A stretch of DNA of 64,000 nt from Tenacibaculum gallaicum (GTDB lineage Bacteria > Bacteroidota > Bacteroidia > Flavobacteriales > Flavobacteriaceae). The DNA lies in assembly GCF_003387615.1 (NCBI RefSeq), contig NZ_QUNS01000002.1:248001-312000 (forward strand), in the 5' to 3' direction. A program made the translations under genes and the position numbers. A model generated the notes under the pieces. That model was not told the origin of the DNA. It was given only the letters and a program-made list of their open reading frames with translations, and made no database searches. Shown one piece after another: positions 27,036 to 36,800 of the stretch (position 1 is its first letter; the number at the start of each line of letters is the position of its first letter).

Positions 27036-28520
27036 ATGAAAAAAATACTTTTAAGTCTAACAGTTGTTTTAACTATGATCTCATGTTCTAATAACGATGA
27101 AACATTAGATATAAAGCAAGATCAAGGTTTACTTACCAAAAAAGAAATCAATTCAAAAATCAAGGAATCTTTACAAAAAACAGGAGATTTTAAATGGATG
27201 TCTCAAGACACTCATACAATATGGAGTGCGGTGAATCATGGAGAAAATATCTTAACTATAGGCTACGGTACTTCAAAAAATAATTATGCTAGGAGTGAAG
27301 AAAGTACCAATATAAAAGACGAGTTAATAACATTAATAAAAAGCTTTGAATCAACTTCTGCTAAGGGAGAAACGGAATTGTATGTAAATGACAATATTAA
27401 TGTACTAGATATTAAAGTAACAAACAAAGAAATAATTAATATTCTCTTAAAAGATAGTAGAGTTCGTTATATAGAACCTGGAGGATATAGTTTTTTAGAG
27501 CCTACTACACAAGCTAAGTCAAGTTCATCGGGTTCTTCAGGATGTGGCTATGGTACTGTTACTTTAAATACTAGTGATTATCGTACAGTATCACCAGGTG
27601 CTAGATTACCATGGTCTTTTGATGCACATAATATTTCACAAGCTTGGACTTATAGTACAGGTTCGGGAGTAACGGTAGCTGTAGTTGATTCTGGTTTATC
27701 ACCAGAGCAAAAATGGATGAATCAATATTTTAACGATGGATATTCATCAGGAAGAACAGTTCAAAAATATGGAACCTTTGTAGATTCTTGGTGGGCGTGG
27801 TCAAATAATTATGATGGCGTAAATGATAAGTGTGGTCATGGAACGAAAATGGCAGCAGTAGCAACCGCACCAAGAAATAATGATAATTTACCTGTAGGGG
27901 TTGCGTACAATGCAAACTTGGTAACGTATAGAGCTGTTGAAAATGTGGTAATTGATGATTATCATGAAAAAAGAGGAGTTGTTGAAGCATTAACAGCGTT
28001 GGCAAATAGAAGTGATGTAAAAGTTATTTCTATGTCGTTAGGTTCTCCGTTTAGTATTGGTAATGTATCGGATGCAGTTAAGTATGCACACAGCAAAGGA
28101 AAGATGATTTTAGCTGCTGGAGGAACTTCTACTTCGTTTACTACTTGGTATGGAGTAATTTTTCCAGCAAGTATGTCTGAAACTGTTGCGGTAACTGGTG
28201 TTAAAGAAGGACAATATAGTAAGTGTGATGTATGTCATACAGGGTCACAAATTGATTTTACGGTACAAATGCAACGAACTAACGGAACTGATAATAAAAT
28301 TCCTGTATTGAGTTATTATGATGGACAAGCAAATTATGTAGGAGGTTCATCTGTAGCAACAGCAACTACTGCTGGTATTGCTGCATTGGTATGGGCAAAG
28401 CACCCAAGTTGGTCAAGAGAACAAGTTTTACAAAAAATGAAAGAATCCGCTGATTTTTATCCGAACAAACATTCAGAGTTTGGATATGGAAATATTGATG
28501 CTTTAAAGGCAGTTCAATAA
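27036..28520 (+). CDS. S8 family subtilisin-like serine protease, lipoprotein
   Basis: This 494-residue protein has a lipobox (TMISC, C17) followed by an acidic linker and an I9-like propeptide to about residue 170. The subtilase core has D218 (VAVVDSGLS), H268 (CGHGTKMA) and S439 (GGSSVATATTAG). The oxyanion asparagine expected in AAGN is replaced: the sequence reads AAGG with G363. The proline of the usual GTSMATP is replaced by alanine. Cysteine pairs (CDVC, CGYG) may form disulfides. It is probably a surface or periplasmic protease, with activity uncertain because of the oxyanion change. A terminator follows directly. Confidence 0.85.
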   Translation: MKKILLSLTVVLTMISCSNNDETLDIKQDQGLLTKKEINSKIKESLQKTGDFKWMSQDTHTIWSAVNHGENILTIGYGTSKNNYARSEESTNIKDELITLIKSFESTSAKGETELYVNDNINVLDIKVTNKEIINILLKDSRVRYIEPGGYSFLEPTTQAKSSSSGSSGCGYGTVTLNTSDYRTVSPGARLPWSFDAHNISQAWTYSTGSGVTVAVVDSGLSPEQKWMNQYFNDGYSSGRTVQKYGTFVDSWWAWSNNYDGVNDKCGHGTKMAAVATAPRNNDNLPVGVAYNANLVTYRAVENVVIDDYHEKRGVVEALTALANRSDVKVISMSLGSPFSIGNVSDAVKYAHSKGKMILAAGGTSTSFTTWYGVIFPASMSETVAVTGVKEGQYSKCDVCHTGSQIDFTVQMQRTNGTDNKIPVLSYYDGQANYVGGSSVATATTAGIAALVWAKHPSWSREQVLQKMKESADFYPNKHSEFGYGNIDALKAVQ

Positions 28521-28541
28521 AAATCAATTAACTAACCTTAG

Positions 28542-28569
28542 AAAAAGTCTCGTGTAAACGAGGCTTTTT
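28542..28569 (+). terminator. Terminator after the S8 protease gene
   Basis: AAAAAGTCTCGT-GTAA-ACGAGGCTTTTT forms a hairpin with a single wobble pair and ends in five T. Confidence 0.82.
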
Positions 28570-28621
28570 GTATTTTTATAAGGTGTAATTTTTGATTAAT
28601 TACATTGTAAAGAATTTATTT

Positions 28622-29137
28622 ATGAAGTATTACAAGTATTTTTTTCTGATAGTTTTTATTAGTTGTTCATCCTCTAAAGTGGTGTATGACTACGATAGTC
28701 AAACAGATTTTAACCAGTATAAAACTTTTAATTTTTTTGAAGATGCCGGTAAAGGTTTAAATGAATTAGATGTAAAAAGAGTTACTTATGAAATAACGAC
28801 GGCTTTGGAAGCCAAAGGGATGCAGTTGGCTGAAAAACCAGATATGTATATCAATATTTTATCTGAAGAAAGAGAGTCTCTTAATAGGAATACGATAGGT
28901 GTTGGCTTAGGAAGTGGAGGAAGAAATGTTGGTTTTGGAATTTCAGGGGGCATCCCTATTGAAAGTAGAAAAATAAACCAGCAATTAACCATTGATTTTG
29001 TTGAAAGTAAAGACAATCAGTTAATATGGCAAGGAATTGTTACTAGTGAAGTAAGAGAAAAAGCCACTCCAGAACAAAAGAAATTACATTTTCAAAAGGT
29101 AATTGGTAAGGTGATCAATAATTATCCGCCGAAATAG
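28622..29137 (+). CDS. DUF4136 domain lipoprotein
   Basis: This 171-residue protein starts at the ATG at 28622 (MKYYKYFFL), giving a short lipoprotein signal with C15 in FISCSSS; an upstream in-frame codon at 28592 adds ten residues that spoil the signal. The DUF4136 pattern is visible: YDYDSQTDFNQYKTFNFFED at the start, a glycine-rich GVGLGSGGRNVGFGISGG stretch, then LTIDFVESKDNQLIWQGIV and a conserved KVIGKVINNYPP end. Members are envelope lipoproteins of unknown function. Confidence 0.85.
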   Translation: MKYYKYFFLIVFISCSSSKVVYDYDSQTDFNQYKTFNFFEDAGKGLNELDVKRVTYEITTALEAKGMQLAEKPDMYINILSEERESLNRNTIGVGLGSGGRNVGFGISGGIPIESRKINQQLTIDFVESKDNQLIWQGIVTSEVREKATPEQKKLHFQKVIGKVINNYPPK

Positions 29138-29140
29138 TTG

Positions 29141-29175
29141 AAAAAAGCCTCTTGGTTTTACCAAAAGGCTTTTTA
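29141..29175. terminator. Bidirectional terminator
   Basis: AAAAAAGCCTCTTGG (29141-29155) pairs with CCAAAAGGCTTTTT (29161-29174) with one mismatch. It lies between the convergent DUF4136 and phytase genes and has T-runs in both directions. Confidence 0.82.
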
Positions 29176-29193
29176 AATTACACAACAAACACA

Positions 29194-30267
29194 CTAATTT
29201 GACGAATCTAAATGTAGACTTTTAGAAATTTTTTGCCAATCAACCAGTTTAAAATTTTGATGTAAACTGTCTTTACCTTGGGTATTAGCACCATCTTGCG
29301 CAATAAAGAATCCTTTAGGGTATTTTGTACCAAAATTAACAGAAGTTACATCAATTCCATCCGTATCGTAGGTACCGTCAATAGCACCATCTTTTAAAGA
29401 AAAACTTCCTAGATATTGATTGCTAACTCTATCGAAAACAGCATAACTGTTATTTCCTTGTGAGGATAAAATAATATATCCTTTTCCGTTTCCAGCGTCG
29501 TATAAGGTAACGCCTTCAAAATCATCCTTCATATTCAAATCGTTGGTACTGATAACCTTTACACGGTTGTTTAAAGCATTAGGTTCTGCATCGTATTTCC
29601 ACAAAGCTTTGTTCTCTTCTCCAATATATACCTTGGCATGTACATCATCAGCAACAATACCTTCTCCTTGACTTCCTAATGAAAATTCACGGACTAACTT
29701 GGCATCAATTAGACTGTTGTTTTCAAACAGTTCCCATTGTTCAACACCCCCTTTTTTACCAACCATAAAAACATAAAATTTGTTAGTTTTAGGGCTCTTG
29801 TACATTCCTAAACCGTATACTTCTTTTAAGTTAGAAGTTATTTTTCTTGCAGCAGCATCTTCTAATTCACCTGTAGGTTTTACAATCAATATAGAAATAG
29901 TATTGTAGGTTCTATTACTAGCGGTAACAACCGAAACTTCTTTTCCGTTTAATAAGAATCCATCACGAATATCAACATTATTTACACGTCCTATTTTATA
30001 AGAATACAAGCGTTTTCCATTTAAATTATAAACTTCTAAACCTTCTTTTTTGTTTGTCCCAATTATGGTTGATTTTGTTACATCAACAGGGTTTATCCAT
30101 ATACACGGATCATCAGCAGCATCGTCAAAAGAAGTAACAGGTGCTGTTTCAGCATCAGCAGTTAAAGCTACTACTAGTTTCGCTTGCGGGTTTTGATGGA
30201 CTATTTTTTCAACTTTACAAGCGCTTAAAATAAGGCAAGTAAGTGTTATTTTGTATACATTATTCAT
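29194..30267 (-). CDS. Beta-propeller phytase, lipoprotein
   Basis: This 357-residue protein has a lipobox (LILSAC, C17). It matches the beta-propeller phytase family, with DAADDPCIWINP near residue 50, STIIGTNKKEGLEVYNLNGK, EGIVADDVHAKVYIGEE and DFEGVTLYDAGNGKGYIILSSQG. These calcium-dependent enzymes release phosphate from inositol hexakisphosphate. It begins 2 bases after the stop codon of the TonB receptor gene, so the two form a tight operon, presumably for capture and hydrolysis of phytate or another organic phosphate. The substrate link is inference. Confidence 0.9.
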   Translation of the reverse strand: MNNVYKITLTCLILSACKVEKIVHQNPQAKLVVALTADAETAPVTSFDDAADDPCIWINPVDVTKSTIIGTNKKEGLEVYNLNGKRLYSYKIGRVNNVDIRDGFLLNGKEVSVVTASNRTYNTISILIVKPTGELEDAAARKITSNLKEVYGLGMYKSPKTNKFYVFMVGKKGGVEQWELFENNSLIDAKLVREFSLGSQGEGIVADDVHAKVYIGEENKALWKYDAEPNALNNRVKVISTNDLNMKDDFEGVTLYDAGNGKGYIILSSQGNNSYAVFDRVSNQYLGSFSLKDGAIDGTYDTDGIDVTSVNFGTKYPKGFFIAQDGANTQGKDSLHQNFKLVDWQKISKSLHLDSSN

Positions 30268-30269
30268 TC

Positions 30270-33017
30270 TTAAAAATTGTATTTTAAACCAGCATTCCAG
30301 TTGTAGTTATAAAACTCAGCTTGCATTGTTTGATGTTTTGTACCTTGGTAAAAGCGTAATTCTTGATTGGTTAAGTTTTTTGCTTCAGCAAAGATTTGTA
30401 AGTTTTTAGTAATACGGTAAGATGCGTTTAGGTCTACAAACAATTGTTCGTCATAAAACACATCTGTAAAAGCATCGTCTCCGTATTCAAAAATATAATC
30501 ATCAGCAAAGTTTAAAGAGGCTCTAACTGATAGTTTAGAACTTTCGTAGGCTAACGATCCGTTAAACATGTTTTTAACAGCACCAGCCAAAGGTAACCCA
30601 TCTTCTCTGTCGGCAATACCATCCGTTTTAGAATCTGTGTAGGTATAGTTACCATATACTGTTAAGTTTCTTAAGAAACCTGGTAAGAAGTTTAATTTAC
30701 GTTGTAAAGCAACTTCAAAACCATAAATTTCAGCAGTTCCCCCGTTAAAAGGTCTTGTTACATCGTAGGTTTCTGTAATCCCACCTACAGAGATTGGTTC
30801 TTCAGTAATTGAGTTGTAAATAAATTGATCTAAATCTTTGTAAAATGCTCCTGCTGATATGATACCCACATTACTAAAGTAATGTTCAAACATTAAATCA
30901 AAGTTCATCGCTTCAGTAGGGTCTAAATTAGGGTTCCCGTATTCAGCTTCCATATCATCACTATTAATATTCCTATAAGGAACCAAATCAAAATAGTTAG
31001 GTCTTGCAATAGTATTTGTCCAAGCTGCTCTAACAATGGTGTTTTTGTTAATATTGTATTTAGCTTGTAGGTTAGGTAGCCAATTGGTATAGTTTCGAGT
31101 TCCAAATGTTTTGGTTACATCACTTAAATCTTCAGCAGTTTCAACATCAATAGCAAAACCATTATAATCTATTGTTGTTTTTTCAACTCTTACACCTGCT
31201 ATAAAAGAGAATTGATCATTCAATTTTTGTTGTAACATTCCGTATGCTGCATAAATATTTTCATTAGCATCATAGTTTTCGGGAACAAATTCATCTAACA
31301 CAAGTTCTCCTCCTGTTAAGTTTAAACTTCCTAAAAATTCTTTTGAAACAAAGAGCCCTGATTTATAATCATCTCCTGCTAAATAACCATTAATAGTATA
31401 ATCATTAGTAGTGGTGGTATTCATCGTTGGAAATTGATTTTCTAAATCATACTCATAAAAACTATTGTCTCTTACTTTTTCTTTGTACTTGTGCTTAAAC
31501 CCAAACTTTAATGAGTTTTTGTAAGCTCCTGTAGCATTAATAGGAATTAAAACATCAACATTAGAACTGATTTTACGCTCTTGTGTAAACCCTTGTTGTT
31601 GGGTTACTTCATTGTATTCAAAAGTTGAAGGATCGTTAAAATCGTTATTTGTTGGACGTAATACAGGAAAGTTTGCTCGTGAGAAGTCTTGCATAACTTC
31701 AATATCATCGTTTTCAAAACTGATATAACGTTCGTCTGGACGTTCTTCTTTTGCTTTGGCTGTTCCCGTTTTCCAGTTCAATTTAATGTTTCCAAAAATG
31801 ATATGTTCACCACCCACTGATACGTTGTAAGTACTTTGACGTTCTAAACGTGTGTTGTCATTAGTATCATTATTAATACCTCCTTTAGTTTGACGACGTA
31901 TTTCAGCTTTTGATACTCCTGTAGCATCTGGTTCATCTATTTTTCTAAAACGTACTCTATAACGATTTTCATAGTCGTTTCTCTGATTGTACATTGATTT
32001 AAAGAAAAGCGTATTGTTGTTGTCAGGAGCCCAGTCTAAGTTAACAGCAACACTCATTCTGTTTCTCTTTACATCGTAACGTCTAATATCGTGTTCACCA
32101 ATGTATGTTTTGTTATTTTCTTTTTCCCATTCAAACTCAACATTATCAGAACCATAATCGTTAGAATTATAGGAAGCGTTAACTACATAGCCTAGTTTTT
32201 CTTTAAAAGCTCTGTTAGCAACCAAAGCAGAAACGTTATAGTTAGGTGTGTTTCTTACAGGATTTTGTCCGTAAGAACCCGCTACGAAAGCTCTAAAAGT
32301 AGTAGGAGCAGAACGCGTAACTAAATTAACGGAACCACCAATAGCGTCACCTTCCATATCAGGAGTAACGGCTTTGTTAACCTCAATGGTTTGAATCATA
32401 TCTGAAGGAATTAAATCCATTTGAACTCTACGATTATCTCCTTCAGCAGACGGAATTCTATCACCGTTTAAGGTTACTGAGTTTAATTGAGGAGCTAATC
32501 CGCGAATAACAATATCTCTAGCTTCTCCTTGGTCATTTTGCATAGAAATACCTGGAACACGTTTTAAAGCATCACCAATATTAGCGTCAGGAAACTTTCC
32601 TACTTGGTCAGCAGAAATAATATTGGTTATATTCTCTTTGTTTTTTTGTTGATTTAAGGCTTTTGCCTGTCCTTTACCAATACTTCCTTTAATAACAACT
32701 TCATCCAATCTATCTATTTTAGGTAGTAAGGAAAAGTTTTTAGATTGAATATTGTTTGTAAGTGTAATGGTTTCTGTTAAGGTTTGATAGCCTAAGAAAG
32801 ATATTTGAACTTCGTAATTTCCTATAGGAATATTTAAAAGTTCGTAGTTTCCATTAAAGTCGGTGGAAAATCCAACTTGTAAAGAAGGAATGCTTATTGT
32901 AGCTCCAGGTAAAGGTTGATTTGTTTCGTCTAAAACTCTTCCTTTTAACCCCGATTTGCTTTGTGAATATCCTAAAATACTTATAAAGCAAAGCGTAATT
33001 AGTATTAATTTTTTCAT
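30270..33017 (-). CDS. TonB-dependent receptor with CarboxypepD_reg N-terminus
   Basis: This 915-residue outer-membrane receptor starts at the ATG at 33017 (MKKLILITLCF), which gives a good signal peptide ending GYSQ; a longer frame from 33098 does not. A CarboxypepD_reg domain (LKGRVLDETNQPLPGATISIP) is followed by a plug (NIISADQVGKFPDANIGDALKRVPGIS) and a large beta barrel that ends in aromatic residues (WNAGLKYNF). It lacks the SusC-type extension and no SusD follows. The phytase gene is directly downstream, so uptake of phytate-derived ligands is plausible. Proton-motive energy comes from the TonB complex. Confidence 0.92.
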   Translation of the reverse strand: MKKLILITLCFISILGYSQSKSGLKGRVLDETNQPLPGATISIPSLQVGFSTDFNGNYELLNIPIGNYEVQISFLGYQTLTETITLTNNIQSKNFSLLPKIDRLDEVVIKGSIGKGQAKALNQQKNKENITNIISADQVGKFPDANIGDALKRVPGISMQNDQGEARDIVIRGLAPQLNSVTLNGDRIPSAEGDNRRVQMDLIPSDMIQTIEVNKAVTPDMEGDAIGGSVNLVTRSAPTTFRAFVAGSYGQNPVRNTPNYNVSALVANRAFKEKLGYVVNASYNSNDYGSDNVEFEWEKENNKTYIGEHDIRRYDVKRNRMSVAVNLDWAPDNNNTLFFKSMYNQRNDYENRYRVRFRKIDEPDATGVSKAEIRRQTKGGINNDTNDNTRLERQSTYNVSVGGEHIIFGNIKLNWKTGTAKAKEERPDERYISFENDDIEVMQDFSRANFPVLRPTNNDFNDPSTFEYNEVTQQQGFTQERKISSNVDVLIPINATGAYKNSLKFGFKHKYKEKVRDNSFYEYDLENQFPTMNTTTTNDYTINGYLAGDDYKSGLFVSKEFLGSLNLTGGELVLDEFVPENYDANENIYAAYGMLQQKLNDQFSFIAGVRVEKTTIDYNGFAIDVETAEDLSDVTKTFGTRNYTNWLPNLQAKYNINKNTIVRAAWTNTIARPNYFDLVPYRNINSDDMEAEYGNPNLDPTEAMNFDLMFEHYFSNVGIISAGAFYKDLDQFIYNSITEEPISVGGITETYDVTRPFNGGTAEIYGFEVALQRKLNFLPGFLRNLTVYGNYTYTDSKTDGIADREDGLPLAGAVKNMFNGSLAYESSKLSVRASLNFADDYIFEYGDDAFTDVFYDEQLFVDLNASYRITKNLQIFAEAKNLTNQELRFYQGTKHQTMQAEFYNYNWNAGLKYNF

Positions 33018-33240
33018 TTTGAAATCTTTAGTGAAATTATCCATGGCGAAATTATTTATGATAACTAGCAACCAGATTTCAAATTTGTTAGTAAACAATT
33101 ATTAAAACTTATATATAAAGTTTACAAAGTGTTAATAGGTTAATGTTTTTATAATATTTAGGGGTTTTTTATTTAATGTAAAAGTTACTTTGTGAAAACA
33201 TTGGTAATAAGTGTTTAACTCAGAGGGTTTACAATAAAAA

Positions 33241-33268
33241 AACCTCTAAAGTTACTTTAGAGGCTTTT
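33241..33268 (-). terminator. Terminator of the 156-residue outer-membrane protein gene
   Basis: CCTCTAAAG-TTA-CTTTAGAGG (33243-33263) forms a perfect hairpin, and the minus strand continues into a T-run. Confidence 0.8.
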
Positions 33269-33290
33269 ATAAATTTTATTGTTATCTTTT

Positions 33291-33761
33291 TTAGAACTGG
33301 TAACGGATACTTAAACCAAAATCTGAGTTAAATCCGTCGTATGTGTCGCCAAAACCTATTTCTGGTCTATAATCTAACGATAACATTAGAGGAATATCAA
33401 AATTATATTCAATACCAACAACACCAGCAGCAAATATAAAAGTATCAGAACCTGCATTGTTTATGTTCCAATGACCTAAACCTCCACCAGCACCAGCGTA
33501 CCAGTTAAAACGATTTTCTAATTGCCATACCCATTGGTATAAACCAGTAGCTTTAAATCCGTCATAATTACTACCGTTACGCAAACCTAAATCTATTTCC
33601 AAACGATTGGCGTCACTTAACCTACGTTGGTAAGTTATTTCAGCTCCAAAACCATCATTATCTCCTAAACGAAGACCTATTGCATTATTTGAAATGTCTT
33701 GTGCATTTGCGGTGAAAAATGAAATGGTTAAAAAACCGATGAATAAAAAGATTTTCTTCAT
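33291..33761 (-). CDS. Small outer-membrane beta-barrel protein
   Basis: This 156-residue protein has a signal peptide (residues 1-20, ending TANAQ). Alternating strands run throughout, with glycine and aromatic residues (GFGAEITYQRRL, NRFNWYAGAGGGLGHW) and a terminal aromatic SIRYQF, the mark of outer-membrane barrels. Length and strand count suggest about eight strands. The family is not recognised more precisely. It lies between the A2M and TonB receptor genes on the same strand and has its own terminator. Confidence 0.72.
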   Translation of the reverse strand: MKKIFLFIGFLTISFFTANAQDISNNAIGLRLGDNDGFGAEITYQRRLSDANRLEIDLGLRNGSNYDGFKATGLYQWVWQLENRFNWYAGAGGGLGHWNINNAGSDTFIFAAGVVGIEYNFDIPLMLSLDYRPEIGFGDTYDGFNSDFGLSIRYQF

Positions 33762-33803
33762 AATTTTTAATTTAGTGTTTTGTGAATGCTAAGATAAATT
33801 ATT

Positions 33804-36800
33804 TTACTTAATTAGTAACCTTTCTCCTTTTGAATGACTACTAAACTCGGGAGCATACATGCTTTGAATTGTGGTAACTCCATTACTGAAGTTTCCTGCA
33901 TTATTTACACGAACATCGTATTCAAAAACATATATTCCTTTAGGTAAACGATCGAAAAAGAAATTTGTTGCAGCATCTTTTGTACTTTCATAATAGCCCA
34001 AACCATCTTGCCATTTGTATTGAGACAGTACATTAATAGGTTCAACTCCGCTTGCTCTCATGTCTTTCATGTGTACAAATTCCATATCTCTATCAGAGCG
34101 AAGTTCAATTCTAACAGTAATTAAATCTCCCACATGTAACTGTGTGTGTGCTGTAACTTCTTGAAGTTGTTTACCCGTATTAGTATTTACTTTTTTAAAT
34201 AGTTTTTTCTTTAATTGTAAAGGTGTTTTAGCAGAGGTAATTTTATCTAAATCTTCAAAATATTGCCAATACAATCCACCCCAAGCAATACCTTTTCCTT
34301 TTTTAGTAATACTCACCGTACTCATTTCTGGAGTTATTTCAGAACCGTTCCAAGAGGTTTTAAAATAGCCAGTACCAGCTTCAACCTTTGCATCTTCTAG
34401 TTTAGAAGGATTGATGGTTTTGCTTCCAATTTTCACATCTACCATATCAGTTACCGAAATCCAATCACTACCTTGCAATAGTAAAGCATATACAGCTTCG
34501 GTAGTTGCCTTGGTAGTTTTCCAACGATTGGTTTGCTTATTTTTTAGTAACCATATTTTTAGGTTGTCAATAGTTTGAGTGTCATCTTCAATTTCTGAAA
34601 AAGCTTCAATTAACAACGACTGTGTTTCAATAGGTGCTTGATGCCAGTACCAACTTGGTTGATTTTCTTTCCAGTACATTCCTAATTCATCAGAAGTAAT
34701 ACTATTTTCTTTTAAGGATTTTAAAATTTTATCAGCAATTGATGCTTCTCCATTTCTAAACTGTAGTAAGGCAATTTGTCCTTTTCCGTATAAACTAAAT
34801 TCTTTCCAGTAAGTTGCTGTTTGATTTTTATAGTATTCAATAGCGGTTTTAGTTGTACTATTAACATCGATATCTTTATAAAAAGAACGCATGTATAAAT
34901 ACTGAATGATAAAGTAGTTTAGGTGGTTTTGTTCTAAATACTTAGTGTATTCTTTTTGTCCTTTTTCAGCTTTAATACGTTCAGCTTTCTCTAATAATTT
35001 TTTATATGTATGTTCAATTTCAGTATCTAAAAAGTGGATAGCATTCACAAGCATTTTTTTTGTAGAATCATCTATTTTGGTAATGCCTAATTTTTGTAAG
35101 TGACCAAAACCAATAGCAATATGATTGGTGATATAAGCATTTGGATAGTCGCCGCCTTTAAACCAAGGGAAACCTCCATTGTTTAATTGCATTTGCTGTA
35201 GTTTATGGATCGTGTTTTGTTGCTCGTTGTTCATTTTGTTTAAATCAAACAACAAAGCAATACGCTTCTTTTGTTCGGTTTCTGATTGTGCGTCGCGTAA
35301 CCAAGGAGTTTCTTGAATAATCAACGATTTTAATTCTTGATTTTTTTCTAAGTTGCTCAACAAAGCATCAGAAGATTTCCAAGCATTAAAGACTTCTTGA
35401 ATTCTTGGGTTTGAATTTGCAATATGACTCGCCAAAGTATTCGCATAATAACGAGCAAAAGTCTGCTCACTACATTCGTACGGATACTCCATTAAATACG
35501 GTAAAGCTTGTACTGCGTACCATGCAGGATTTGAAGTTACTTCTAATGTTAATTTATGGTGACTGAGCGTAGTCGAAGTCTGATTTTGTAGCTTATCTAG
35601 CGTAAATGTTTTAGTTTGATTTGAACGAACCCACATAGGTAAGGTTTCAGTAACCAACATTCTGTTAGATAAAACGGGTAATACATTTTGTTCTCCGTCA
35701 GAGAAATCTCCAGCTTTCGCAACAATTTTGTATTGAATTGCTTGATAGGTATCTGGAACAGACAAATTCCATGAAACATTGGTGTTCCCATTAGCATCAA
35801 CACTGAAAGATTGATTTTTCGCAGAATTGTCCAACAGGTTAATTTCTTTCCCTGTAACAGCATCGGTTAATACAAGTTGTGCTGTACCTTGCAAGTTCTT
35901 ATCAGAAATGTTTGCAATTTTAGTACTTAATGTAATTTGATCTCCTTCTCTTAAGAATCTAGGAGTATTAGGGATTACCATTAGTTCTTTTTGGGTAATG
36001 GTAGTTAATATCTTAGTAGTTGTTTGTAGTTCTTTTGTGTGTGCTAATAACTGCAATTTCCAACGTGTTAAAGCTTCAGGGGTTGTAAAACTAAAAGTAA
36101 CATTTCCATCTTTATCGGTTTGTAAATGTGGATAGAAGAAAGCAGTTTCTTGTAGGTTTTTACGAATTTGTACTCCGTCTAAAGAAACTTTTTCTTGTTT
36201 AGGTTCTTTTTTAGCGTATCCCGTCATAACTGACTCATTTGCCAAATCAGCTTCTTGAGTATCTAAAAGTTCTTTCTCTTCAACAATCATTTCTACTTCT
36301 GGAGAAGGTTGCATTTTGGAGCTCATAGCCAATCCTCTTAAACGAATATTTCTATTCATTCCGAAGTAAAACCCAAACCAATTCAATTGGTCATATTGTT
36401 GAGTTTTAAAGGATGAAGGATAGTTATTATTAAAAACTCTGAATCGTTCATTACCAAAACTCTGATAAGCATTTGCGTTACCACTATAAGAGTAATATGT
36501 AGAGGTAGAGATAGGGTTAAAGCTCCAATTATGTGGTTTAAATTCATCTAAAGAAGCATCGTACATGCTTGCTAGTACTTCGGCCGCTACTTTATTGTTT
36601 TTATCGTTTTTAATGGTAAAACTCCATGTTTGTTGAGTTCCAGGTTGTAGTTTGTCTCTAAAAGTATTGGTTTCTATAGTAATAGTACTTTGTTCGTTTG
36701 GAACCGAAATAGGAATTATCCCACTTGCAAAACTATTATAATTTACAAAATAATATTTGATAACAAATCCATCAAGGTCATTTTTAGTAACTGGGACTTT

